Assembly (NCBI RefSeq): GCF_018131075.1
Contig: NZ_JAFCLS010000036.1
Span: forward strand, 21,966-85,965
Source: Bradyrhizobium sp. JYMT SZCCT0428
Lineage (GTDB): Bacteria > Pseudomonadota > Alphaproteobacteria > Rhizobiales > Xanthobacteraceae
Reading direction: 5' to 3'
DNA: 64,000 nucleotides
The stretch's first letter is position 1. Each line of letters begins with the position of its first letter. Both the position numbers and the translations under genes were made by a program. The notes under the pieces are model-generated. The model was not told the origin of the DNA. It searched no databases and worked only from the letters and a program-made list of their open reading frames with translations. Shown piece after piece: positions 1 to 9,290 of this stretch.

Positions 1-1
1 C

Positions 2-160
2 ATGGCGAGGGGGCGCCTGGTGGCGCCGTTTTCGATCACCATACCGAAGAAGCGGGCCTGGTATCTGGTCTATCGCCCCTTCCGCCGCGACGATCCCGGT
101 CTGGCGGTACTGCGCGCCTGGTTGCTCGAATCATTGGGATCGAAACCAACATCTGCTTGA
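2..160 (+). CDS. LysR-family regulator, C-terminal fragment (GcvA-like)
   Basis: Only the last 52 codons are inside the window; the gene begins upstream. The readable tail contains the pattern LVAPF, then KKRAWYLVYRP, DDPG and a terminal helix ending in AWLLES. This matches the end of the effector-binding domain of GcvA-like LysR regulators, where the motif precedes a short amphipathic helix. The protein is cytoplasmic and would bind DNA through a missing N-terminal HTH. It lies just upstream of, and in the same direction as, a Bug solute-binding protein, a common pairing in these genomes. The family call rests on this short tail only. Confidence 0.65.
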   Translation: MARGRLVAPFSITIPKKRAWYLVYRPFRRDDPGLAVLRAWLLESLGSKPTSA

Positions 161-184
161 TGGTGGTTTGTGGTATGTTCAAAC

Positions 185-1168
185 ATGCAATTCGCGCGCG
201 ATACAAAGATCCTGTCCGCCCTGCTGGCGCTTGCCGCATGCCTCGCTTTGTCGAGCCTGCCCGCCTTCGCGGGTTATCCCGACCGGACCATCAGGATCGT
301 TGTGCCGTTCGCGCCGGGCGGCGGCACCGACGTGATCGCGCGGACGCTGGCGCAGGAGATGGCAAAAGATCTCGGCGCCTCCATCATCATCGAGAACAAG
401 CCCGGCGCGGGCACCATCCTCGGCACGCAGTCGGTCGCGGCCAGCGCGCCTGACGGCTACACGCTGTTGATGGGGACCTTTGCCAACGCGGTCAATCCAA
501 GCCTGAACGCGAAGCTGCCTTACGATGCGCATAGGGATTTTGCGGCGGTGGCGTTGATCGCGCGCTCCTTCAACCTCGTCGTGGTCAATCCGGCTTCGCC
601 GATCAAATCGATCGGCGATTTGATTGCGGTGGCCAAGGCCGAGCCGAATAAATTGTCGTACGGCACCTATGGCACCGGCACCTCGGCGCATCTGGCCGGC
701 GAACTGTTCAAGCACATGGCCAGGGTCAACCTGACCACCGTGCCGTACAAGGGCGCGGCGCCCGCGATCACCGACCTGCTCGGCGGACAGATCCAGGTGA
801 TCTTCACCACCGTTGCCAGCGCCGCTTCGCTGGTCGCCGCCGGCCAGTTGCGCGCGATCGCGGTGACGTCGGCCGAGCGCTCGCCGGCCTTCCCGGAATT
901 GCCGACGGTGTCGGAAGCCGGTGTCGCCGGCTATGCGGCCGAAGCCTGGTACGGCCTGTACACGCCCGCCAAAACTCCGCGTGACATCATCGACCTCCTG
1001 AACAAGTCGGCCGCCAAGGCCGTCCAGTCGGAAGCGTTCAGGAAACTCGGCGTCAACGAAGGCCTCGTGATGGTGGCAGAGCCGCCCGAAGCGCTCGACC
1101 GCTACTTCAGCGTCGAGGAAACGCGCTGGCGCAAGGTGATCCAGGACGCCGGGATCAAGATCGAGTAG
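185..1168 (+). CDS. Bug/TctC-family tripartite tricarboxylate transporter solute-binding protein
   Basis: Periplasmic solute-binding protein of the Bug family, which captures carboxylated solutes. Residues 1-30 form a classic signal peptide (hydrophobic LLALAACLALSS, then AFA before GYPDRTI). The family signature follows: RIVVPFAPGGGTDVIAR near residue 37, the GANKPGAG-type loop (ENKPGAG), PDGYTLL, and VPYKGAAPAITDLLGGQI in the second lobe. A GTG at 170 in the same frame would add five residues; ATG 185 puts the signal peptide nearer the start. No TctA/TctB membrane genes are nearby, so it is an orphan binding protein. It ends 5 nt from the convergent FAH gene. Confidence 0.93.
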   Translation: MQFARDTKILSALLALAACLALSSLPAFAGYPDRTIRIVVPFAPGGGTDVIARTLAQEMAKDLGASIIIENKPGAGTILGTQSVAASAPDGYTLLMGTFANAVNPSLNAKLPYDAHRDFAAVALIARSFNLVVVNPASPIKSIGDLIAVAKAEPNKLSYGTYGTGTSAHLAGELFKHMARVNLTTVPYKGAAPAITDLLGGQIQVIFTTVASAASLVAAGQLRAIAVTSAERSPAFPELPTVSEAGVAGYAAEAWYGLYTPAKTPRDIIDLLNKSAAKAVQSEAFRKLGVNEGLVMVAEPPEALDRYFSVEETRWRKVIQDAGIKIE

Positions 1169-1173
1169 GTGTC

Positions 1174-1959
1174 CTACCGCTTGTCCGCCACGAACCGGTT
1201 ACGCAGGGTGCCGATGCCGGTGATGTCGATCTCGACCACGTCGCCGGCCTTCAGATCCGGCGAGGCGCCGTCGGTGCCCATCCAGATCACGTCGCCCGGC
1301 CACAGCGTGAAATATTTCGTCAGCTCGACGATGAACGGCACGATGCCGAAGATCATCTCGTTGGTACGGAAGCGGCCGGTCTCCTTGCCATTGACGCGGA
1401 TCGCGGTTTCCATCCGGTCGAGGTCGACATCGGTTTCGATCCAGGGCCCCATCGGCTTGAACGTGTCGGCGTTCTTGGATCGCCACAGCGAGCGATCGGC
1501 CTTCTGCCAGGTGCGTTCGCTGACGTCGTTGCCGATAGTGTAGCCGAACACGCAGGACATCGCGTTGGCTTCGGTCAGGTGTTTTGCCTTCTTGCCGATC
1601 ACGACGACGAGTTCGCCCTCGTAATGGATTTTCTCGGTCGCAGTCGCCGGGATCACCACATCTTCATCATGGGCGATCAGCGCGTTCTGCGCGCGGTAGC
1701 CGATCTCGGGACGATCAGGCACGTTCGGAACCGTGCCGGCCTTGTCGGCGGCTTCCTTCAGATGCTTCAGATAGTTCAGCCCGACGCAATAGAACGTGCG
1801 CGGGATCAGCGGCAGTTCGATCTTCACGTCCTTGAGTGCATGGGTTTGCGCGCCGCGCTGCCATTCGCCGAACGGATCGCCGCTGACTGACATGACCTTG
1901 TCGCCCTCGACGAGGCCCCAGGATGTGTTGCCGGCGGCGGTGAATTTGAGCCAACGCAT
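1174..1959 (-). CDS. Fumarylacetoacetate hydrolase (FAH) family protein
   Basis: A 261-residue member of the FAH superfamily, which hydrolyses or decarboxylates C-C bonds in 2,4-diketo or 2-oxo acids in catabolic pathways, usually with Mg2+. Visible signatures are IHYEGELVVVIGKKAKHL (metal-binding Glu pair) near residue 131, the FGYTIGNDVSER segment, and the FKPMGPWIETD loop. The N-terminal region (MRWLKFTAAG) resembles the short FAH N-domain. A good AAGGA ribosome-binding site lies 6 nt before the ATG. It is the last gene of a reverse operon, 15 nt after the flavin monooxygenase. The substrate cannot be read from sequence. Confidence 0.92.
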   Translation of the reverse strand: MRWLKFTAAGNTSWGLVEGDKVMSVSGDPFGEWQRGAQTHALKDVKIELPLIPRTFYCVGLNYLKHLKEAADKAGTVPNVPDRPEIGYRAQNALIAHDEDVVIPATATEKIHYEGELVVVIGKKAKHLTEANAMSCVFGYTIGNDVSERTWQKADRSLWRSKNADTFKPMGPWIETDVDLDRMETAIRVNGKETGRFRTNEMIFGIVPFIVELTKYFTLWPGDVIWMGTDGASPDLKAGDVVEIDITGIGTLRNRFVADKR

Positions 1960-1974
1960 GAAATATCCTTTGCT

Positions 1975-3342
1975 TTATTCGGCTGCGGCCTGCGGCTTGG
2001 TTTTCCAGGCGCCGGCTTTGGTGCGCGGCAGACCGAGATTTTCGCGCAACGTCTTGCTGGCATAATCCTTGTGAAACAGGCCGCGCCGCTGCAGTTCCGG
2101 CACGACATGCTTGACGAAATCGGCATAGGAGCCGGGCACGATGGTGGCCGCGATGACAAAGCCGTCGCAGCCTCGCTCGACAAACATCTCCTCTAGCTTA
2201 TCCGAAATCTCCTTCGGCCCGCCGACGATCGCGTCCTGCACCTGGCCGCGGCCGGAGAACGTGACGAAGTCGCGCGCACTGGGATTGGTCTTGCCTGAAT
2301 TCTTGAGCACGCCGTCGCGAATGCCGAGGATGCCCTGCATGCTCTTGAGCTCTTCTGTTGTCAGGGGCTCATCGAGCGGCTTCGAGGCGAAGTCGTAGTT
2401 CAGCGCTTCGGCGAGCAGCGACAGCGCATCGATCTGCAGCGGCAGCTTGTTGATCACGGCCATCTTGTCCTCGGCCTCACTCTTGGTCGCGCCGCAGACG
2501 GGTGTGGTGAGGTTGCAGAGGAACATCTGGTCGGGATCGCGGCCGGCTTTCGCCGCTTCGTTGCGGACCGCGGCATAGCCCTCCTTGGCGGCGGCCACGT
2601 TGCGCGCGGCGGTGAAAATCACCTCGCCCCATCGTCCCGCAAAGCGCTGGCCGCGGCCGGACGCGCCGGCCTGGATGATGACGGGATGGCCCTGCGCCGA
2701 GCGCGGCACGGTGAATGGCCCGCGCGACTTGAAGAACTGGCCCTTGTGGTCCAGCCGCCTGACCTTGGCCGGATCGGCGAAGCGGCCGCTCGTCTTGTCC
2801 ATGATCAGCGAGCCGTCTTCCCAGGTGTCCCAATGGCCGAGCACGACTTCCATGAATTCGTCGGCCCGGTCGTAGCGGAAGTCATGCTCGAGATGGGCAT
2901 CCTTGCCCATGTTGTGGGCTTCGCCGTCATTGAGCGAGGTGACGACGTTCCACCCGGCGCGTCCGCCTGTCATCAAATCGAGGGTGGCGAAGCGGCGCGC
3001 AACGTCGAACGGCTCGAAATAGGTGGTGGAGCAGGTCGAGGCCAACCCAAGTTTCTCGGTGACCATGCCCATCGTGGTCAGCACCACGATCGGATCCATC
3101 TTCACGCAGCGGATGCCGTACTCGACCGTGTGGGCGTGGTCATTGCCGTAGCGGTCGGGCATCGCCAGCCGGTCGTCGAAGAACGCCATGTGGAATTTGC
3201 CGGCTTCGAGGATCCGGGCGATTTCCTGGTAGTAATCGGCCGACATCGAATCGTCGCGCGATTCCGGGTGCCGCCATGAACTCGGCAGATTGGTGCAGTT
3301 CTGCGCCTGCAGGAAGCCGACCATCGCCATTTGCCGTGTCAT
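1975..3342 (-). CDS. LLM-class flavin-dependent monooxygenase (NtaA/SnaA/DszA type)
   Basis: A 455-residue luciferase-like monooxygenase that would use FMNH2 and O2 supplied by a separate reductase. It matches the NtaA/SnaA/DszA subgroup: FHMAFFDDRLAMPDR early, STTYFEPFDVARRFATLDLMTGGRAGWNVVTS, YDRADEFMEVV near residue 160, the DHKGQFFKSRGPF insert and HPVIIQAGASGRGQRFA near residue 215. The ATG at 3342 has a GGGGAG ribosome-binding site 6 nt upstream. It sits 31 nt after the Ldh dehydrogenase and 15 nt before the FAH gene, so the three probably form one catabolic operon. No flavin reductase gene is visible in the window. The substrate is unknown. Confidence 0.93.
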   Translation of the reverse strand: MTRQMAMVGFLQAQNCTNLPSSWRHPESRDDSMSADYYQEIARILEAGKFHMAFFDDRLAMPDRYGNDHAHTVEYGIRCVKMDPIVVLTTMGMVTEKLGLASTCSTTYFEPFDVARRFATLDLMTGGRAGWNVVTSLNDGEAHNMGKDAHLEHDFRYDRADEFMEVVLGHWDTWEDGSLIMDKTSGRFADPAKVRRLDHKGQFFKSRGPFTVPRSAQGHPVIIQAGASGRGQRFAGRWGEVIFTAARNVAAAKEGYAAVRNEAAKAGRDPDQMFLCNLTTPVCGATKSEAEDKMAVINKLPLQIDALSLLAEALNYDFASKPLDEPLTTEELKSMQGILGIRDGVLKNSGKTNPSARDFVTFSGRGQVQDAIVGGPKEISDKLEEMFVERGCDGFVIAATIVPGSYADFVKHVVPELQRRGLFHKDYASKTLRENLGLPRTKAGAWKTKPQAAAE

Positions 3343-3373
3343 ATCGTTCTCCCCAAATCGGCCAAGCGCGGCT

Positions 3374-4438
3374 TCACGTCAGATCGAGTTCGGCCGCGAG
3401 CTTGTACTCGCCGGCCAGCGCCCGCAATTTGTCCCAGGTCGCGTCCTCGATTTCGATGCCGGAAACCTTGCGCTGCTGCTCGCGGATATATTCGACCTCG
3501 CCCGGATAGAACACGCCGGTGGAACCTTCGGACGTTGGCGTCTCTTTCAGATAGCGCGCGAATTCGGCGACTTCCTTCTTGAAATCCTTCAGCGGCCGGA
3601 ACGCCGCGACATTGAACACCGCCATGAAGCATCCGTCATTGTGGCGGCCGGTCGGCTCGACGCCGAAGCCCAGCCCGGTGAGCAGCCCGCACAACACCTC
3701 GACCATCGCGGCAAGGCCGCTGCCCTTGTAGCCCTCGCTGCCGCCGAGCGGCAGCAGGGCGCCGCCCTTCTTGTATTCCCTGGGGTCGGTGGTGTGCCGT
3801 CCCTCGGCATCGACGATCCATCCCTTCGGGATTTCCTCGTTGCGCGACACGGCCAGCGCAATCTTGCCTGCGGCGACGGCTGAGGTTGCCATGTCAAGAT
3901 AAAACGGCGCGTCGAGGTCGGAGGGAACGGCGATCGAGATCGGGTTGGTGCCGAGCCGTGCCTCGCGGCCGCCGAACGGCGCCACGATCTTCGGCGAGCG
4001 GCCGGAGTCGGCAGTGGCAATGCCGATCATGCCCTCCTGCATCGCCATCAACGGATAGGCGGCGAGCCGACCGACATGGCTTTGGCGAAACACCGTGCAG
4101 GCGGCAACGTTGGCGGTCTTCGCCTTCTCGATCGTCAGCGCCATCGCCTTGGCGTTGACGTGAAACCCAAAACCCCAATGGCCGTCGATCACGGTCGTGG
4201 TCGGCGATTCCTGCACGATGGTCCACTTCGCCCCGGGCACGATATGGCCGGCCTTGACGCGGTCGATATAGGTCGGGATCGCGATGATGCCGTGGGAATC
4301 GTGACCGGCGAGGTTGGCGTTGACGCAGCCGACCGCGACCGCGTTGGCTTCCTCGTCCGATGCGCCGGCGGCCCTGAGCAGTGCCGCGCCGATGCGTGTG
4401 AGACGGTCGGCCTGAGCGATCGGCATGGGTTTCCTCAT
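3374..4438 (-). CDS. Ldh-family malate/L-lactate/ureidoglycolate-type dehydrogenase
   Basis: NAD(P)-dependent 2-hydroxyacid dehydrogenase of the Ldh/MDH2 fold, about 354 residues from the start chosen here, the usual length. Landmarks are the N-terminal helices (AALLRAAGASDEEA), HDSHGIIAIPTYIDRVKAG near residue 50, FGGREARLGTNPISIAVPS, DMATSAVAAGKIALA, and PLGGSEGYKGSGLAAMVEVL. The open frame extends to 4534, but the added residues do not resemble the family; ATG 4438 (MRKPMPIAQADRL) or 4426 fit. It is the first gene of the reverse operon with the flavin monooxygenase and FAH hydrolase. Which 2-hydroxyacid it oxidises is not determinable here. Confidence 0.9.
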   Translation of the reverse strand: MRKPMPIAQADRLTRIGAALLRAAGASDEEANAVAVGCVNANLAGHDSHGIIAIPTYIDRVKAGHIVPGAKWTIVQESPTTTVIDGHWGFGFHVNAKAMALTIEKAKTANVAACTVFRQSHVGRLAAYPLMAMQEGMIGIATADSGRSPKIVAPFGGREARLGTNPISIAVPSDLDAPFYLDMATSAVAAGKIALAVSRNEEIPKGWIVDAEGRHTTDPREYKKGGALLPLGGSEGYKGSGLAAMVEVLCGLLTGLGFGVEPTGRHNDGCFMAVFNVAAFRPLKDFKKEVAEFARYLKETPTSEGSTGVFYPGEVEYIREQQRKVSGIEIEDATWDKLRALAGEYKLAAELDLT

Positions 4439-4807
4439 CGAATGCCCGCGAGCAGCGGGTCTTGCTTGTTGTTGTCGAAGCATGGTCTCAAAGCGGCGGC
4501 GGGAGAGCAAGGGCAGAATATCCGTACCGGGCATGCCCGTGAGGCGGGCTCGGCGGTTCGGATTTCATCTGACGAGAATTGGCAACCGCGCCGCCAGGGT
4601 CTTGGCCGCCGGAGGCACCGCGCCGCTGCCATGGCTGATAAATCGTGAACGGAACCGTAGTTCTTCGGAGGACGGCCTTGCGATGTTGGGCAGGTATTTA
4701 CTCTGAATCGCATCTTCCGGCCGCCAATAACGACCGTTTAGGCCTCTCCCGCGCATAAAATTCCGTGGGGCAGCAGGCCCGCATTGTCTGCTGGGAGCTC
4801 GAGAGCC
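4439..4807. other. Intergenic region between divergent operon and c-di-GMP gene
   Basis: This 369-base stretch separates the reverse catabolic operon from the large forward signalling gene, so promoters for both must lie here. I see no convincing conserved small gene and no clear palindrome. An AT-richer patch around 4685-4760 is a plausible promoter zone for the forward gene, but no good -35/-10 pair stands out. Confidence 0.4.
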
Positions 4808-7800
4808 GTGAAGACCAGTATCGCGCGTACATTTGCAGCGTTGAATGCGACCAACGAAGCGATCCTGTACGCGAAATCGCCGGAAGAACTGTACGAAAAG
4901 GTCTGTGAAGCCGCTTTCTCCAGCGGGGACTTCCTGGCGACGGCCGTCTTTTTGCTCGACCCGGACACCAATCTGCTTCGGTTTGCCGCCGGCTTCGGCG
5001 AAGACACCGCAAGGCTGCCCAGCATCGACATCTCGATCCTGGCCGATACCCCGGAGGGCTCGGGGGTTTGCGGTCAGGCCTTTCGCGATCAGAAGCTCTG
5101 CATCAGCAACGATTATCTCAACGACGCGCATTCGCTGGCCTGGCGCCAGGGCGCCACTGCCGGACAGGTCGGCGCCGCCGCCGGGCTGCCGTTGACCTGC
5201 AACGGCCGCAGCATCGGCGTCTTCCTCGTCACGCGGCGCGAAGTCGGATCGATCGACGCCCCGGTCGTCGCATTGCTCGAGCGCATGTCGGCGAACATTT
5301 CATTCGCCCTCGACAATTTCGATCATGAAGCTGCGCGCAAGGATGGCGAGCGGACGATGCGGCGGCTGAATCGGATGTTCGGCGCCATCAGCGCGACCAA
5401 CGAAGCGATTCTGCGCGCCAAGACCGAACAGGAGCTCTACCAGCGCGTTTGCGATGCCGCCGTTTACAGCGGAAAGTCGGTCGCGACGGTGGTCCTGCTG
5501 TCAGAGCCGGATTCGATCTGGCTGAAGTCTGCGGCCGGCACCGGCGAGAGCCTCGATCTGCTGACCCGGACGCGTTTCTCGATCGATGCCGACAATGACT
5601 ACGGCAAGGGGGTTGCCGGCCAGGCGTTCCGGACCCAGCGGCTTTGCGTCAACCACGATATCACGTTGAGCCAAGTATGGCAGCAGGTCGGACGCGAGGC
5701 CGGCGTCGTTGCCTGCGTCGCCGTGCCCCTGATCAAGGCGGGGCAAAGCGTCGGCGTCGTGATGTTCTTTGTCGGCAAGGCATGGGCGGCGGATGAGGAG
5801 ATCATCGCGCTGCTGGCGCGGATCGGGGAAAACGTCTCGTTCGCCCTCGAAAACTTTGAACGCGCCAACGCCAAGGCGAAAGCCGACGAACAGAAGGAGC
5901 GGTTGACGCGGATGTTCGCGGCGCTCAGCGCGACCAATGAAGCGATCATGCGGGCTAGGTCGCGCACCGAGATGTTCGAACTGGTATGCGCTGCCGCCGC
6001 ACAGGGTGGACGCTTCAATTCGACCAGCATCCTCCTCGTCAGGTCAGACAGCGATTCCTTCAACATGGTTGCCTCGGCCGGGCCGACGGCGGAAAACGCC
6101 CGCCGTCTGAAGGTCTCGATCAGCGCGGCTGTTCCGGAAGGCCGCGGGGTTTGCGGGACGGCGTTCCGTTCCCGGCAGGCCTGCATCAACAACGATTTCC
6201 TGGCAGGCCCGCAAAACAATGCGTTCGATCAGGTGATCAACAACGATGGCGCAAGGTCAGGCGCCGCATTTCCGCTGCTGGTCGAGGAACGGATCGTCGG
6301 CGTGATGCTGTTCATTTCCTCCCAGGCGGACACGTTTACCGCGGAGTTTGCCGAGCTACTGCAACGGCTGGCAGACAATGTGTCTTTTGCGCTCGAAAGT
6401 TTCGATCGTGCCGACGAGAAGGCGAAGACCGAGCGCCAGAAGGAGAGCCTGACGCGCATGCTCGCGGCGCTCAGCGCGACCAATGAGGCGATCGTTCGGG
6501 CGGGATCACGCGACGAATTGTATCAACTGGTTTGCGAGGCGGCGGCGACCGGCGGCAGGTTCACCTCCACCACCATCGCGCTGGCAAAGCCCGGCAGCGA
6601 TTTCATGGAAATCGCGGCCGGCGCGGGTCCGACCGGCCAGAGCGCGCGGCAGGTCACCCTGTCGATCAATGAAGCGCATCCGGAAGGCCGCGGTGTTTGC
6701 GGGATAACGTTCCGCTCGGGCCAGGCCTGTATCTTCAACGACTATCTTACCGATCCGCGCGCCGCGGCATTTCACGCCAAGGCCCGCGAACTCGGCTCCA
6801 GATCAGCCGCCGGCTTTCCGCTCTTCGTGCGCGGGCAGGTGGTCGGCGTCATGCTCTACGTCTCCTTGCAAAGGGACGCGTTCACGCCTGAATTCACCGA
6901 ACTCCTGCAACGGCTCGCCGACAACGTGTCGTTCTCGCTGGAGACGTTCGAGCGCGCCGACGAGAAGGCGAAGACCGAGGAGCAGAAAGAACGTTTGACG
7001 CGCATGCTGGCGGCGCTCAGCGCGACCAATGAAGCGATCGTGCGGGCGACGACCCGCGCTGAGTTGTTCGATCTGGTGTGCCAGGCCACCGCAAACGGCG
7101 GCAAGTTTACCGCCACTTCCATTGCACTGACGAGAATCGACAGCGACTATCTGGACATTGTCGCGGCGGCCGGACCGACCGCTGCCAGTTCGCGCGAGGT
7201 GCGGGTGTCCGCCAATAAGGCCCATCCGGAGGGACGCGGGTCCACCGGCATGGCGATCCGCTCGGGCAAGCCCTGCATCATCAACGACTACCTCGCCGAC
7301 CCGCGTAGCCAGGTGTTCCATGCGCGCGCCCGCAGGGATGGGACCCGTGCGAGCGCAGCCTATCCGCTGCTGGTGCGCGGGCGGGTCGTCGGCGTCATGA
7401 TCTTCGTTGCGATCGAGAAGGATACGTTCACGCCGGAATTCTCCGAACTGCTGCAGCGGCTCATCGACAATGTATCGCTGGCGCTGGAGAACTTTGACCG
7501 TGCCGACGAGAAGATGCGGGCCGACGAGCGGATCGAATATCTGGCCTCGCATGACAGCCTGACCAACCTTCCCAACCGCGAGATGTTCAACGGGATGCTG
7601 CGCCGGACGATCGATGCCGCGGAGCGCCATCAGCGGTCGTTTGCGGTGCTATTCGTCGATCTCGACCGGTTCAAGGTCATCAACGACTCGCTGGGCCATG
7701 ACGCCGGTGACATGCTGCTGGTGGAAATCGGAGGCAGGCTGCGTAGTGCGCTGCGTTCGAGCGACGTGGTGGCACGGCTCGGCGGCGACGAATTCGTCGT

Positions 7801-8911
7801 GATCCTGGAAGAGGCCGCCGAACCGCACGAGGTCGAACGCATCGCCGGCGGGCTCTTGTCCGTGTTAAGCCAGCCCTTGCAGCTCAGCGGCCATGAGTGC
7901 CACACTACGGCCTCGATCGGCATCGCGATGTATCCGTCTGACGGCGCCGACATGCAGACGCTGACCAAGAACGCCGACATGGCGATGTACCTTGCCAAGG
8001 AGGACGGCAAGAACAGCTTCCGCTTCTTCACCAGGGAGATCAAGGCGCAGTCGATCGAGCGTCTGACGCTGGAGAGCGCCCTGCGCCGTGCGCTGGAGCG
8101 CGACCAGTTCTCGCTGCACTACCAGCCGAAGGTCGATATGGCGAGCGGTCAGATCACCGGCGTCGAGGCGCTGTTGCGCTGGAACCATCCCGAACTCGGA
8201 CTGGTATCGCCGGGGCAATTCATTCCTCTGGCGGAAGAAACTGGGCTGATCGTGCCGATCGGCCGCTGGGTTCTAACGGAGGCCTGTGCGCAGAACATGG
8301 CCTGGCAACGCCGCGGCCTGCGGCCGGTGACGATGGCCGTCAACCTGTCGCCGCGACAGTTCGCCGACGCCAATTTGCTGCATGACGTCGACGAGGCGTT
8401 GCTGGCAAGCGGCATGTCGCCGGTGCTGCTGCAGCTCGAAGTCGCCGAAAGCATGGTGATGCGCAACGTGTCGCGGGCGATCAAGGTGCTCGACGCGATC
8501 CAGAACCGCGGCATCCGGCTTGCAATCGACGATTTCGGCACCGGCTATTCGTCGATGTCGCTGATGAAGCAATTCCCGATCGACACCATCAAGATCGACC
8601 GTTCCTTCGTCCGCGATCTGCCTGTTGATTCAGAGGACCAGGCCATCACGCAGGCGATCATCAGCATGGGCAAGGCGTTGGGGATGACCGTCATCGCCGA
8701 GGGCGTCGAGACCATCGAGCAGCAGACGTTCCTGCGCAATCATGCCTGCGATGAAATGCAAGGCTTCCTGTTCAGCAAACCGCTGCCGCCGCAGCAGATG
8801 GCGGATATGCTTCGAACCGGGCCGCTGCTGGCCTCGCCGCCGCTGCAACCCGACGCCGGCGATGCGCGTGAATCGGCTTCGCCTTCAGGGCTGGAAAGCG
8901 CTGTCGTCTGA
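4808..8911 (+). CDS. Five-GAF GGDEF-EAL bifunctional diguanylate cyclase/phosphodiesterase
   Basis: A soluble c-di-GMP enzyme of about 1367 residues with no membrane segments. Five homologous GAF modules follow each other at a pitch of 182, 179, 182 and 182 residues, each opening with a coiled linker ending A(L/I)(S/N)ATNEAI. The GGDEF domain has an intact RLGGDEF at 7781-7795 and an RxxD inhibitory site (RSSD) five residues before it. The EAL domain has EALLRW (8165 on), NLSPRQF, DDFGTGYSS, KIDRSF and EGVET, so both activities look possible. GTG 4808 has GGGAG upstream; a TTG at 4784 is an alternative. GAF ligands are unknown. It lies about 5 kb from a polysaccharide locus, which suggests but does not prove a shared role. 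Confidence 0.94.
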   Translation: MKTSIARTFAALNATNEAILYAKSPEELYEKVCEAAFSSGDFLATAVFLLDPDTNLLRFAAGFGEDTARLPSIDISILADTPEGSGVCGQAFRDQKLCISNDYLNDAHSLAWRQGATAGQVGAAAGLPLTCNGRSIGVFLVTRREVGSIDAPVVALLERMSANISFALDNFDHEAARKDGERTMRRLNRMFGAISATNEAILRAKTEQELYQRVCDAAVYSGKSVATVVLLSEPDSIWLKSAAGTGESLDLLTRTRFSIDADNDYGKGVAGQAFRTQRLCVNHDITLSQVWQQVGREAGVVACVAVPLIKAGQSVGVVMFFVGKAWAADEEIIALLARIGENVSFALENFERANAKAKADEQKERLTRMFAALSATNEAIMRARSRTEMFELVCAAAAQGGRFNSTSILLVRSDSDSFNMVASAGPTAENARRLKVSISAAVPEGRGVCGTAFRSRQACINNDFLAGPQNNAFDQVINNDGARSGAAFPLLVEERIVGVMLFISSQADTFTAEFAELLQRLADNVSFALESFDRADEKAKTERQKESLTRMLAALSATNEAIVRAGSRDELYQLVCEAAATGGRFTSTTIALAKPGSDFMEIAAGAGPTGQSARQVTLSINEAHPEGRGVCGITFRSGQACIFNDYLTDPRAAAFHAKARELGSRSAAGFPLFVRGQVVGVMLYVSLQRDAFTPEFTELLQRLADNVSFSLETFERADEKAKTEEQKERLTRMLAALSATNEAIVRATTRAELFDLVCQATANGGKFTATSIALTRIDSDYLDIVAAAGPTAASSREVRVSANKAHPEGRGSTGMAIRSGKPCIINDYLADPRSQVFHARARRDGTRASAAYPLLVRGRVVGVMIFVAIEKDTFTPEFSELLQRLIDNVSLALENFDRADEKMRADERIEYLASHDSLTNLPNREMFNGMLRRTIDAAERHQRSFAVLFVDLDRFKVINDSLGHDAGDMLLVEIGGRLRSALRSSDVVARLGGDEFVVILEEAAEPHEVERIAGGLLSVLSQPLQLSGHECHTTASIGIAMYPSDGADMQTLTKNADMAMYLAKEDGKNSFRFFTREIKAQSIERLTLESALRRALERDQFSLHYQPKVDMASGQITGVEALLRWNHPELGLVSPGQFIPLAEETGLIVPIGRWVLTEACAQNMAWQRRGLRPVTMAVNLSPRQFADANLLHDVDEALLASGMSPVLLQLEVAESMVMRNVSRAIKVLDAIQNRGIRLAIDDFGTGYSSMSLMKQFPIDTIKIDRSFVRDLPVDSEDQAITQAIISMGKALGMTVIAEGVETIEQQTFLRNHACDEMQGFLFSKPLPPQQMADMLRTGPLLASPPLQPDAGDARESASPSGLESAVV

Positions 8912-9226
8912 CGGCTGCGCATGCAAATCACGCACGTCCGAATCCGTCGACCTCACCTTGCGCGAAAAGTCATAGGACCAGGGCTGGATCACCTGGCCAG
9001 CCAGGGAATGGAAGAGGATATCAGCGCCGTCGGCGTAAGTCGCGCCATCGGGCAAACCCAATCTGGCGCTCCAACGTGCCGGTAGCGCCTGGGCGATCTC
9101 CCGCACCTCGACCGCCGGCCCCCACCACCAAGCCGGAGCGGGGGGCCGGTCATCCTCGGCGAGCGCCCGCCACCGCCCAAATTCGACGACAACGCGCTCA
9201 AATTGCAGTTTTGCCGCCGGATGCAT
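8885..9226 (-). CDS. Small hypothetical protein
   Basis: A 113-residue frame with an AGGA ribosome-binding site ahead of the ATG. The N-terminal half is compact and protein-like (KLQFERVVVEFGRWRALAEDD, then PAWWWGPA, RWSARLGLPDGATYADGADIL), and a Trp-rich stretch WWWGPA is prominent. It has no signal peptide or membrane segment. Its last nine codons overlap the end of the convergent c-di-GMP gene, so the true coding region may end in a variable tail. I do not recognise a family. Function unknown. Confidence 0.5.
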   Translation of the reverse strand: MHPAAKLQFERVVVEFGRWRALAEDDRPPAPAWWWGPAVEVREIAQALPARWSARLGLPDGATYADGADILFHSLAGQVIQPWSYDFSRKVRSTDSDVRDLHAQPSDDSAFQP

Positions 9227-9290
9227 CGGAAGGTCCTGTTACCTTGCCAATGATAACTTCATCCGCAGCCGGCGCAATACGTGTCGGGGG

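Noticed and set aside
5920..7040. Possible CRISPR or minisatellite from repeated DNA in the GAF gene
   Set aside because: The repeats are about 546 nt apart, in frame and encode homologous protein modules, so they are duplicated domains.
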